Source of the DNA: Siphonodentalium dalli
Lineage: Eukaryota > Mollusca > Scaphopoda > Gadilida > Siphonodentaliidae
Assembly (NCBI GenBank): GCA_032622095.1
Contig: CP136064.1
Span: forward strand, 142,743,954-142,807,953
Direction: 5' to 3'
DNA: 64,000 nucleotides
Shown here: positions 1 through 11,800 of the stretch, piece by piece
Position numbering within the stretch: position 1 is the stretch's first letter
Layout: each line of letters starts with the position of its first letter
Position numbers and translations under genes: made by a program
Notes under the pieces: model-generated
What the model was told of the DNA's origin: nothing
The model's database searches: none
Seen by the model: only the letters and a program-made list of their open reading frames with translations

Positions 1-99
1 TATAAGGTGTATGCGCATTTGTCGCATTAAAAACAAAAGGTCCCAAGTCAAGGTCCAAATCCCCAACACACTCATGTGAGGTTTAACTCCATCCTCATA
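1..99. other. Left-edge AT-rich sequence
   Basis: No gene or repeat is recognisable in this short stretch. The words GAGGTTTAA and TCCATCCTCATAC just before base 100 resemble the spacers between the palindromes that follow (the same GAGGTTTAA word recurs near 598). The repeated domain may therefore start a few tens of bases before the first hairpin. Confidence 0.5.
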
Positions 100-579
100 C
101 AGTAATGTCCAAAGTAATTGACCACTTAACCACAGCATAATTATTGGTAATTTGTCAGGATTTTAAATGCTGAAAAAATACCCATAATTCTGCTGTGGTT
201 AAGTGGTCAATTACTTTGGGCATTACTGTAACCAATATAAGGATTTGAGGTGTAATAATAACTCAATCCTCATACAGTAATGTACAAAGTAATTGACCAC
301 TTAACCACAGCATAATAATGGGTAATTTGTCAGGATTTTAAATGCTGAAAAAATACCCATAATTCTGCTGTGGTTAAGTGGTCAATTACTTTGGGCATTA
401 CTGTAACCAATATAAGGATTTGAGGTGTAATGATAACTCAATCCTCGTACAGTAATGTCCAAAGTAATTGACCACTTAACCACAGCATAATTATTGGTAA
501 TTTTTCAGGATTTTAAATCCTGAAAAATTACCAATAATTCTGATGTGGTTAAGTGGTCAATTACTTTGGGCATTACTGT
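100..579. repeat. Three tandem copies of a 130-bp near-perfect palindrome (175-bp period)
   Basis: Palindromes lie at 100-229, 275-404 and 450-579, separated by 45-bp spacers. Each begins CAGTAATGTCCAAAGTAATT and ends with its reverse complement, ATTACTTTGGGCATTACTG. The arms are about 60 bp and include CCACTTAACCACAGCA paired with TGCTGTGGTTAAGTGG. Copy 3 is the most symmetric, with centre CAGGATTTTAAATCCTG. Copies 1 and 2 have a less symmetric centre (GGATTTTAAATGCTG). No open reading frame is associated. The form fits a foldback or MITE-like element amplified in tandem, able to form cruciforms in DNA or long hairpins in RNA. I cannot assign a transposon family and see no clear target-site duplication. 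Confidence 0.9.
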
Positions 580-959
580 AACCAATATAAGGATATGAGG
601 TTTAATTAGAACTTCATCCACATAACTAATAATTATGTGTGAAAATTAAACCAAAAAAAAAAAAAAAAAAATGATGGCGTCCAATATGGACTGCCTAATT
701 CTGCTCCAAAACATGTATATTTAATATATGGTTGTTTATTGGGGAAAACCGATTATTTCAATAATATTTTCATTAACTGGGATCCAAAACCCGACTTACG
801 GGAGCGCGCTTCATGCGCGACTGTATCTTAAGCATATGTGCATATTTAATGAGCCAACAATTGGAATCCCAATAGAGAAGATTGGCACGTCGCCCTTGCG
901 CATAGACATCATTGATGATCTCTATGGGAATCAAAATTGACATTTAATAGACAATTTTG
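580..959. other. Unique AT-rich sequence with a poly-A run
   Basis: A run of 19 A occupies 653-671, just right of the palindrome cluster. It could be a retroposon tail, but no recognisable retroposon body or target-site duplication precedes it. A 70-codon open frame at 728-940 has no recognisable domain and I treat it as chance. Nothing else is evident. Confidence 0.5.
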
Positions 960-1400
960 ATTAACCGCAATAACTTAAGGAATCTCTAATTTCGCTTAAG
1001 CCCAATGAGAATGCAATAAGACATTCCTTATTATGCTTAACCGCAATTACTTCCCATTCCACTTAAACACAATTAATATATCTCTCATTAGATCACCCTT
1101 CTGCAAATAGTAGAATAATCCTATATTTGTTCCACCCATTGTGCCATGGAGAATGGAGATGAACTACACCATCTGTATTATAAGGAGTTTATGTACTATA
1201 TATAATATATTATTCTTTAATAAGATATTCATTATTAGGCTTTATCAGCGAAATTTGAATATTCTTCATTGCGCTTAAGCGCAATTAAATATTCCCTTAT
1301 TGCGCTTAAGCACAATAGAGATTCCCTTATTGAGCTTATAAGCGCAATAAGGAATATCCCTTATTGTGCTTAAGCACAAGTAGCTCTTCTTGCTCTTAAT
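960..1400. repeat. Cluster of short CTTAAG-centred palindromes (CGCTTAAGCG type)
   Basis: Words such as TTGCGCTTAAGCACAATA, GCGCTTAAGCGCAATTAA and CTTATTGTGCTTAAGCACAA recur through this stretch, most densely at about 1,250-1,375. They often alternate with ATTCCCTTATT. Each word is close to a self-complementary 16-mer, TTGCGCTTAAGCGCAA, so the region is a degenerate array of tiny palindromes rather than a regular tandem repeat. Function is unknown. A second cluster with a different core lies at 3,225-3,430. Confidence 0.7.
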
Positions 1401-1446
1401 TAAAAAAACCAGTTATAATTGTATTGTAACTATTGGTTTGTCCTTT

Positions 1447-1920
1447 AAAGGTACTCAATCCGAAAAGAGGGTCCCCATCTCAACAGATTCCAACAACAAC
1501 AATCCGATCAGAGGGTCCTATATTACTATTTCTTTGGCTTTGGGGGTAAAATATATTTGATTCGAGTCGAGGAAACCATCAAACAAAGCTCAGAGTTATT
1601 AGATATTGATTTTTGAAATTTGTTAATTGCTCGAGATGAGTACTAATAACTGCCGTCAATTTGGTAACCTGCTCGAGATTTTACGCCAAAACTCTATTCA
1701 AACAGACAAGGATGGATAACTATATAATCAGGGTACGTAATTTGAATGTCTTCTGGGCCAGAAAGAATTCCCGATAATGAAAAATAATAGATTTCTAAAA
1801 TCGATATCTAACAAATCTGAGCTTTGATGGGTGACTTCCTCGACTCGAATCAAATATTTTTGACCCCCGAAGCCATTGAAATAGTAATTGAGATGAGTTT
1901 TATCAGATTGAGTACCTTTA
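1447..1920. repeat. Long inverted repeat with unequal arms
   Basis: The left arm (about 1,447-1,627) and right arm (about 1,785-1,920) are inverted copies separated by about 157 bp. Shared blocks include TTTGATTCGAGTCGAGGAA in the left arm and TTCCTCGACTCGAATCAAA in the right, the word CAAAGCTCAGA, and AAAGGTACTCAATC at the outer ends. The left arm is longer because it carries a small internal duplication (CAATCCGAAAAGAGGGTCC and CAATCCGATCAGAGGGTCC). Both arms translate into similar short peptides around YLIRVEE and SSxLLDIDF. They may be relics of a coding or transposon segment; I do not recognise the protein. Confidence 0.8.
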
Positions 1921-2710
1921 ATATTTCCATACATCATGCCCACATATATTATAAAAGAATAGTACTATTATTATGCTCGTAGTAGTTAATACCACCTTAC
2001 CGTCAATATTCTAGCATGGTTAATTTCAAAATCACAACGTTAATTGTTATTACTATTTGTGTGTACTGTATATGTACATCAGTCACCAATTGAGAAACTT
2101 AAGCACAGTCTGGTTGAATATCTACCATATATGGTGGATTATTCTCACATCCAAGCTGTTGGTGTCATTCGTGTTATTTTGCATGCGAAGTGGTAGACCC
2201 CCCCCCCAATAGCTTATCAATACCACTCAGGACGGTGGGTGTTTTTCCTCAATTAATTGAATTTCTTGTTGGGTAACATCATATTTTGTTCTCTATTACG
2301 ACAACCTGTCATTGAAAACAATTTAAGATTCAAATGCCCGGCCTTTTTAGACACAACTTATGACAACGTGAGAGAAAAACTGGACACAACAAAACCCCAC
2401 TCATAGCACACTCTGTACAAACATTCACATATATGTTTCTCTCCTTAAATATACACACATTTCATCCTGTCATCTTGTTAAAATGTTATCTTACACCTTT
2501 TGTGCGGGAGAGGGACGTCACTAAGTCGACAAAACTTGTGTCCGAATCCGCATGTATATAATTGAATTAGAATAAAATATATTTGAATCAATAAATCAGA
2601 CATGCCCTAATTGATTCTTCGCGATTTATGGTTTTCAGTAACCAGTTCTTGTATAACACCGATAGCCGATTGACAGGGACGTGGCTAGAATGTCTCCGTT
2701 GGGGGTGTAG
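1921..2710. other. Unique sequence, no feature recognised
   Basis: No repeat, open frame or RNA gene stands out. A run of 10 C occupies 2,198-2,207. Confidence 0.5.
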
Positions 2711-2790
2711 GTATGGGGCTGGTACGGACCCTGGCTCTTATGGACCCTGGCTGATACGGACCACCGGCTGATGTGGACCCTGGTGCTTAA
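2711..2790. repeat. Short minisatellite of about 18 bp, four degenerate copies
   Basis: The words GGTACGGACCCTGGCT, TATGGACCCTGGCTGA, TACGGACCACCGGCTGA and TGTGGACCCTGG follow one another. They give about four imperfect copies of a GGACCCTGGCTGAT-like unit. Small and probably neutral. Confidence 0.75.
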
Positions 2791-3159
2791 GGTTTAACCA
2801 AACCAGTCCATTGTGGCCTCCAGGGATGTTTATAAAAAAAATTAATTGGTAGAAAAGTATCAAAAACGTCACAAAATTAAAAGAAAATAACAATCAATGT
2901 ATCATATGTAGTTAACAGCACTATACTGGTAGCAGATAAAAAAAATATAGCACATTCTTACCAATCACACTCTTGACTTTGTGCGCACGCACAGACAAAA
3001 CAGTCAGCTAATTTCAATAAAAGAAAGTACATCAGGATTCAGGAGAACTCCATAAGAAACGCTTTGTTGAGAAATCCACATGTTATAGTAACAAAACGAA
3101 AAATTTAAATTTTCCAAAGCCAGGGTAAGTTCAATTTCACAAGAAAGCAAACAGCTGGA
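2791..3159. other. Unique AT-rich sequence, no feature recognised
   Basis: Short A-rich stretches only. No convincing gene or repeat is visible. Confidence 0.5.
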
Positions 3160-3219
3160 TTTTATGGCAAGCCATTTTCACATTTGTTATTTTATGGCAA
3201 GCCATTTTCACATTTGTTA
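3160..3219. repeat. Perfect 30-bp tandem duplication
   Basis: The 30-bp unit beginning TTTTATGGCAAGCCATTTTC occurs at 3,160-3,189 and again, identical, at 3,190-3,219. The perfect identity suggests a recent duplication. The unit itself contains the dyad TGGCAAGCCA. Confidence 0.92.
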
Positions 3220-3224
3220 TTTAT

Positions 3225-3430
3225 TTAGACTTAAGTGCAAATATTTGCTCTTAAGTGCAAATCATTTGCACTTAAGCGCAAATGAACTGAACTTAAGTGC
3301 AAATCAATTCACTAATTGTACGTAAGTGAAAATCATTTGCACTTAAGTGCAAATATTTACACTTACAATGTAAGTGCAAATAGTGATGTGATTTGTACTT
3401 GAGTGTAATTCATTTGCACATAAGTGCAAT
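3225..3430. repeat. Cluster of ATTTGCACTTAAGTGCAAAT palindromes
   Basis: Half-sites of the form ATTTGCACTTAA and CTTAAGTGCAAAT repeat about every 15-25 bp. Examples are CATTTGCACTTAAGTGCAAA near 3,340 and CATTTGCACTTAAGCGCAAA near 3,265. The core is a 20-bp self-complementary sequence with CTTAAG at its centre. It differs from the 960-1,400 cluster (GCG or GCA flanks with CAATAA context) but shares the CTTAAG core and the same palindromic style. The cluster ends about 100 bp before satellite 1 begins. Confidence 0.8.
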
Positions 3431-3527
3431 TCATCTGGTTTAAAACGATAGTTCTCTTCTTTGTAATGACTACGGTGACATCGGTTACTTATTCCCAGTT
3501 CCTTATTCCTTATTCGAAAAGATTAAA

Positions 3528-6500
3528 TATTTACCAAATAAACGGTGCGATAGGGTGGCCCACCCCAAAATTAGATATAAAAACCGAAAACCGCACCCCT
3601 CTAGCCCATACGGTTGCCACAGTAGGTGGCCAAAGTGGCAACCATAGCCGTTTTTGTATTTATGAACCGATTTTGACCAAATAAACGGTGCCGTAGGGTG
3701 GCCCACCCCAAAATTAGATATAAAAAACGAAAACCGCACCCTCTAGCTCATACGGTTGCCACGGTAGGTGGCCAAAGTGGCAACCATAGCCGTTTTGGTA
3801 TTTATGAACCGATTTTGACCAAATAAACGGTGCGGTAGGGTGGCCCACCCCAAAATTAGATATAAAAACCGAAAACCGCACCCCTCTAGCCCATACGGTT
3901 GCCACAGTAGGTGGCCAAAGTGGCAACCATAGTCGTTTTGGTATTTATGAACCGATTTTGACTAAATAAACGGTGCCGTAGGGTGGCCCACCCCAAAATT
4001 AGATATAAAAAACGAAAACCGCACCCCTCTATCACATACGGTTGCCACAGTATGTGGACAAAGTGGCAACCATAGCCGTTTAGGTATTTATGAACCGATT
4101 TTGACCAAATAAACGGTGCCGTATGGTGGCCCACCCCAAAATTATATATAAAAACCGAAAACCGCACCCCTCTAGCTCATACCGTTGCCACGGTAGGTGG
4201 CCAAAGTGGCAACCATAGTCGGTATTTATGAACCGATTTTGACCAAATAAACGGGCGGTAGGGTGGCGCACCCCAAAATTAGATATAAAAACCGAAAACC
4301 GCACCCTCTAGCCCATACGGTTAACACAGTAGGTGGCCAAACTGACAACCATAGCCGTTTTGGTACTTATAAACCGATTTTGACCAAATAAACGGTGCCG
4401 TATGGTGGCCCACCCCAAAATTAGATATAAAAACCCAAAACCACACCCTCTAGCCCATACGGTTGCCACAGTAGGTGGCCAAAGTGGCAACCATAGCCGT
4501 TTAGGTATTTATGAACCGATTTTGACCAAATAAATGGTGCCGTATGGTGGCCCACAGCAAAATTATATATAAAAACCGAAAACCGCACCCCTCTATCCCA
4601 TACGGTTGCCACGGTAGGTGGCCAAAGTGGCAACCATAGCCATTTTGGTATTTATGAACCGATTTTGACCAAATAAACGGTGCGGTAGGGTGGCTCACCC
4701 CAAAATTAGATATAAAAACGGAAAACCGCACCCCTCTAGCCCATACGGTTGCCACAGTAGGTGGCCAAAGTGGCAACCATAGCCGTTTAGGTATTTATGA
4801 ACCGATTTTGACCAAATAAACGGTGCCGTGTGGTGGCACACCCCAAAAATTAGATATAAAAACCGAAAACCGCACCCTCTAGACCATACGGTTGCCACGG
4901 TAGGTGGCCAAAGTGGCAACCATAGCCGTTTTGTTATTTATGAACCGATTTTGACCAAATAAACGGTGCGGTAGGGTGGCCCACCACAAAATTATATATA
5001 AAAAACGAAAACCGCACCCCTCTATCCCATACGGTTGCCACAGTATGTGGCCAAAGTGGCAACCATAGCCGTTTAGGTATTTATGAACCGCTTTTGACCA
5101 AATAAACGGTGCCGTATGGTGGCCCACCCCAAAATTATATATAAAAACCGAAAACCGCACCCCTCTAACCCATACGGTTGCCACGGTAGGTGGCCAAAAT
5201 GGCAACCATAGTCGTTTTGGTATTTAGGAACCGATTTTGACCAAATAAACTGGGCGGTAGGGTGGCCCACCCCAAAATTAGATATAAAAACGGAAAACCG
5301 CACCCCTCCTGCCCATACGGTTGCCACAGTAGGTGGCCAAACTGGCAACCATAGCCGTTTTGGTACTTATGAACCGATTTTGACCAAATAAACGGTGCCA
5401 TATGGTGGCCCACCCCAAAATTAGATATAAAAACCCAAAACCGCACCCTCTAGCACATACGGTTGCCACAGTAGGTGGCCAAAGTGGCAACCATAGCCGT
5501 TTAGGTATTTATGAACCGATTTTGACCAAATAAACGGTGCCGTATGGTAGCCCACCCCAAAATTAGATATAAAAACCCAAAACCGCACCCTCTAGCACAT
5601 ACGGTTGCCACAGTAGGTGGCCAAAGTGGCAACCATAGCCGTTTAAGTATTTATGAACCGATTTCGACCAAATTAACGGTGCCGTATGGTGACCCACAGC
5701 AAAATTAGATATAAAAACCGAAAACCGCACCCTCTATCCCATACGGTTGCCACAGTATGTGGCCAAAGTAGCAACCATAGCCGTTTGGTATTTATGAACC
5801 GCTTTTGACCAAATAAACGGTGCCGTATGGTGGCCCACCCCAAAATTATATATAAAAACCGAAAACCGCACCCCTCTAGCCCATACGGTTGCCACGGTAG
5901 GTGGCCAAAGTGGCAACCATAGTCGTTTTGGTATTTAGGAACCGATTTTGACCAAATAAACTGGGCGGTAGGGTGGCCCACCCCAACATTAGATATAAAA
6001 ACGGAAAACCGCACCCCTCCTGCCCATACGGTTGCCACAGTAGGTGGCCAAACTGGCAACCATAGCCGTTTTGGTACTTATGAACCGATTTTGACCAAAT
6101 AAACGGTGCCATATTGTGGCCCACCCCAAAATTAGATATAAAAACCGAAAACCGCACCCTCTAGCCCATACGGTTGCCTCGGAAGGTTGCCAAAGTGGCA
6201 ACCATAGCCGTTTTGGTATTTATGAACCGATTTTGTCCAAATAAACGTTGCGGTATGGTGGCCCACCCCAAAATTAGATATAAAATCCGAAAACCGCACC
6301 CTCTAGCCCATACGCTTGTCACAGTAGGTGGCCAAAGTGGCAACCATAGTCGTTTAGGTATTAATGAACCGATTTTGACCAAATAAACGGTGCCGTATGG
6401 TAGCCCACCCCAAAATTAGATATGAAAACCGAAAACCGCACCCCTCTAGTCCATACGGTTGCCACGGTAGGTGGCCAATGTGGCAACCAATGCCGTTTTG

Positions 6501-8800
6501 GTATTTATGAACCGATTTTGACCAAATAAACGGTGCCGTAGGGTGGCCCACCCCAAAATAAGATATAAAAACCGAAAACCGCACCCCTCTAGCACATACG
6601 GTTGCCACAGTAGGTGGCCAAAGTGGCAACCATAGCCGTTTTGGTATTTATGAACCGATTTTGACAAAATAAACGGTGCGGTAGGGTGGCCCACCCCAAA
6701 ATCAGATATAAATACCCAAAAGCGCACCCCTGTAGCCCATACGGTTGTCACAGTAGGTGGCCAAAGTGGCAACCATAGCCGTTTAGGCATTTATGAACCG
6801 ATTTTGACCAAATAAACGTTCCCGTAGGGTGGCCCACCCCAAAATTAGATATAAAAACCCAAAACCGCACCACTCTAGCTTACACGGTTGCCACAGTAGG
6901 TGGCCAAAGTGGCAACCATAGCCGTTTAGGTATTTATGAACCGATTGTGACCAAATAAACGGTGCCGTAGGGTGGCCCACACAAAACTAGATATAAAAAC
7001 CGAAAACGCACCCTCTATCCCATACGGTTGCCACGGTAGGTGGCCAAAGTGGCAACCATAGTCGTTTTGGTATTTATGAACCGATTTTGACAAAATAAAC
7101 GGTACGGTAGGGTGGCCCACCCCAAAATTAGATATAAAAAACGAAAATCGCACCCCTCTAGCCCATACGGTTGCCAAAGTAGGTGGCCAAAGTGGCAACC
7201 ATAGCCGTTTAGGTATTTATGAACCGATTTTGACCAAATAAACGGAGCCGTATGGTGGCCCACCCGAAAATTAGATATAAATACCAAAAAGCGCACCCCT
7301 GTAGCCCATACGGTTGTCACAGTAGGTGGCCAAAGTGGCAACCATAGCCGTTTAGGCATTTATGAACCGATTTTGACCAAATAAACGTTGCCGTAGGGTG
7401 GCCCACCCCAAAATTAGATATACAAACCCAAAACCGCACCACTCTAGCTTACACGGTTGCCACAGTAGGTGGCCAAAGTGGCAACCATAGCCGTTTAGGT
7501 ATTTATGAACCGATTGTGACCAAATAAACGGTGCCGTATGGTGGCCCACCCCAAAATTAGATATAAATACCAAAAAGCGCACCCCTGTAGCCCATACGGT
7601 TGTCACAGTAGGTGGCCAAAGTGGCAACCATAGCCGTTTAGGCATTTATGAACCGATTTTGACCAAATAAACGTTGCCGTAGGGTGGCCCACCCCAAAAT
7701 TAGATATACAAACCCAAAACCGCACCACTCTAGCTTACACGGTTGCCACAGTAGGTGGCCAAAGTGGCAACCATAGCCGTTTAGGTATTTATGAACCGAT
7801 TGTGACCAAATAAACGGTGCCGTATGGTGGCCCACACAAAACTAGATATAAAAACCGAAACACGCACCCTCTATCCCATACGGTTGCCACGGTAGGTGGC
7901 CAAAGTGGCAACCATAGCCATTTTGGTATTTATGAACCGATTTTGACAAAATAAACGGTGCCGTAGGGTGGCCCACCCCAAAATAAGATATAAAAAACGA
8001 AAATCGCACCCCTCTAGCCCATACGGTTGCCAAAGTAGGTGGCCAAAGTGGCAACCATAGCCGTTTAGGTATTTATGAACCGATTTTGACCAAATAAACG
8101 GAGCCGTATGGTGGCCCACCCGAAAATTAGATATAAAAACCGAAAAACACAACCCCTCTAGCCCATACGGTTGCCACAGTAGGTGGCCAAAGTGGCAACC
8201 ATAGCCGTTTTGGTATTTATGAACCGATTTTGACCAAATAAACGGTGCCGTAGGGTGGCCCACCCCAAAAATTAGATATAAAAACCCAAAACCGCACCCT
8301 CTAGCCCATACGGTTGCCACAGTAGGTGGCCAAAGTGGCAAACCATAGCCGTTTATGTATTTATGAACCGATTTTGACCAAATAAACGGTGCGGTAGGGT
8401 GGCCCACCCCCAAATTAGATATAAAAAACGAAAATCGCACCCCTCTAGCCCATACGGTTGCCACAGTATGTGGCCAAAGTGGCAACCATAGCCGTTTTGG
8501 TATTTATGAACCGATTTTGACCAAATAAACGGAGCCGTAGGGTGGCCCACCCGAAAATTAGATATACAAACCGAAAACCACACCCCTCTAGCCCATACGG
8601 TTGCCACAGTAGGTGGCCAAAGTGGCAACCATAGCCGTTTTGGTATTTATGAACCGATTTTGACCACATAAACGGTGCCGTAGGGTGGCCCACCCCAAAA
8701 TTAGATATAAAAACCGAAAACCGCACACCTCTAGCCCATACGGTTGTCACAGTAGGTGGCCAAAGTGGCAACCATAGCCGTTTAGGTATTTATGAACCGA
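3528..8800 (+). repeat. Satellite 1, left monomeric segment with short local duplications
   Basis: Neighbouring monomers differ at many positions, and no long higher-order period is visible. Two local amplifications stand out. A five-monomer block around 5,165-5,490 recurs at 5,876-6,201 (711-bp shift). A two-monomer block carrying ATAAATACCAAAAAGCGC at 7,276 recurs at 7,562 (286-bp shift), with a related unit near 6,704. This pattern is usual for the older edge of a satellite array. Confidence 0.85.
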
Positions 8801-11800
8801 TTTTGACCAAATAAACGGTGCCGTATGGTAGCCCACCCCAAAATTATATATAAAAACCGAAAACCGCACCCCTCTAGCCCATACGGTTGCCTCGGAAGGT
8901 TGCCAAAGTGGCAACCATAGCCGTTTTGGTATTTATGAACCGATTTTGTCCAAATAAACGGTGCGGTATGGTGGCCACCCCAAAATTAGATATAAAATCT
9001 GAAAACCGCACCCTCTAGCCCATACGCTTGTCACAGTAGGTGGCCAAAGTGGCAACCATAGTCGTTTAGGTATTAATGAACCGATTTTGACCAAATAAAC
9101 GGTGCCGTATGGTAGCCCACCCCAAAATTAGATATGAAAACCGAAAACCGCACACCTCTAGTCCATACGGTTGCCACGGTAGGTGGCCAATGTGGCAACC
9201 AATGCCGTTTTGGTATTTATGAACCGATTTTGACCAAATAAACGGTGCCGTAGGGTGGCCCACCCCAAAATAAGATATAAAAACCGAAAACCGCACCCCT
9301 CTAGCACATACGGTTGCCACGGTAGGTGGCCAAAGTGGCAACCATAGTCGTTTTGGTATTTATGAACCGATTTTGACAAAATAAACGGTGCGGTAGGGTG
9401 GCCTACCCCAAAATTAGATATAAATACCCAAAAGCGCACCCTCTAGCCCATATGGTTATCACAGTAGGTGGCCAAAGTGGCAACCATAGCCGTTTAGGCA
9501 TTTATGAACCGATTTTGACCAAATAAACGGTGCCGTAGGGTGGCCCACCCCAAAATTAGATATAAAATCCGAAAACCGCACCCTCTAGCCCATACGCTTG
9601 TCACAGTAGGTGGCCAAAATGGCAACCATAGCCGTTTTGTTATTTATGAACCGATTTTGACCAAATAAACGGTGCGGTAGGGTGGCCCGCCCCAAAATTA
9701 TATATAAAAACCCAAAACCGCACCACTCTAGCTTACACGGTTGCCACAGTAGGTGGCCAATTTGGCAACCATGGCCGTTTTGGTATTTATGAACCGATTT
9801 TGTCCAAATAAACGATGCGGTAGGGTGGCCCACCCCAAAATTAGATATAAAATCCGAAAACCGCACCCTCTAGCCCATACGCTTGTCACAGTAGGTGGCC
9901 AAAGTGGCAACCATAGCCGTTTAGGTATTAATGAACCGATTTTGACCAAATAAACGGAGCCGTATGGTAGCCCACCCCAAAATTAGATTGAAAACCGAAA
10001 ACCGCACCCCTCTAGTCCATACGGTTGCCACGGTAGGTGGCCAAAGTGGCAACCTATGCCGTTTTGGTATTTATGAACCGATTTTGAACAAATAAACGGT
10101 GCCGTAGGGTGGCCCACCCCAAAATAAGATTTAAAAACCGAAAACCGCACCCCTCTAGCCCATACGGTTGCCACGGTAGGTGTCCAAAGTGGCAACCGTA
10201 GCCGTTTTGGTATTTATGAACCGATTTTGACCACATAAACGGTGCCGTAGGGTGGCCCACCCCAAAATTAGATATAAAAACTGAAAACCGCACCCCTCTA
10301 GCCCATACGGTTGTCACAGTAGGTGGCCAAAGTGGCAACCATAGCCGTTTAGGTATTTATGAACCGATTTTGACCAAATAAACGGTGCCGTATGGTAGCC
10401 CACCCCAAAATTATATATAAAAACCGAAAACCGCACCCCTCTAGCCCATACGGTTGCCTCGGAAGGTTGCCAAAGTGGCAACCATAGCCGTTTTGGTATT
10501 TATGAACCGATTTTGTCCAAATAAACGGTGCGGTATGGTGGCCACCCCAAAATTAGATATAAAATCTGAAAACCGCACCCTCTAGCCCATACGCTTGTCA
10601 CAGTAGGTGGCCAAAGTGGCAACCATAGTCGTTTTGGTATTTATGAACCGATTTTGACAAAATAAACGGTGCGGTAGGGTGGCCCACCCCAAAATTAGAT
10701 ATAAATACCCAAAAAGCGCACCCTCTAGCCCATATGGTTATCACAGTAGGTGGCCAAAGTGGCAACCATAGCCGTTTAGGCATTTATGAACCGATTTTGA
10801 CCAAATAAACGGTGCGGTAGGGTGGCCCGCCCCAAAATTAGATATAAAAACCGAAAACCGCACCCCTCTAGCCCATACGGTTGCCACAGTAGGTGGCCAA
10901 AATGGCAACCATAGCCGTTTTGTTATTTATGAACCGATTTTGACAAAATAAACGGTGCCGTAGGGTGGCCCACCCCAAAATTAGATATAAAATCCGAAAA
11001 CCGCACCCTCTAGCCCATACGCTTGTCACAGTAGGTGGCCAAAGTGGCAACCATAGCCGTTTAGGTATTAATGAACCGATTTTGACAAAATAAACGGTGC
11101 CGTATGGTAGCCCACCCCAAAATATTAGATATAATAACCGAAAACCGCACCCCTCTAGCCCATACGGTTGTCACAGTAGGTGGCCAAATTGGCAACCATA
11201 GCCGTTTTGGTATTTATGAACCGATTTTGTCCAAATAAACGATGCGGTAGGGTGGCCCACCCCAAAATTAGATATAAAATCCGAAAACCGCACCCTCTAG
11301 CCCATATGCTTGTCACAGTAGGTGGCCAAAGTGCCAACCATAGCCGTTTAGGTATTAATGAACCGATTTTGACCAAATAAACGGTGCCGTATGGTAGCCC
11401 ACCCCAAAATTAGATTGAAAACCGAAAACCGCACCCCTCTAGTCCATACGGTTGCCACGGTAGGTGGCCAAAGTGGCAACCTATGCCGTTTTGGTATTTA
11501 TGAACCGATTTTGACCAAATAAACGGTGCCGTATGGTAGCCCACCCCAAAATTATATATAAAAACCGAAAACCGCACCCCTCTAGCCCATACGGTTGCCT
11601 CGGAAGGTTGCCAAAGTGGCAACCATAGCCGTTTTGGTATTTATGAACCGATTTTGTCCAAATAAACGGTGCGGTATGGTGGCCACCCCAAAATTAGATA
11701 TAAAATCTGAAAACCGCACCCTCTAGCCCATACGCTTGTCACAGTAGGTGGCCAAAGTGGCAACCATAGTCGTTTAGGTATTAATGAACCGATTTTGACC

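Noticed and set aside
728-940. 70-codon forward open frame in unique sequence
   Set aside because: No recognisable domain, promoter, splice context or codon signal; its length is expected by chance.
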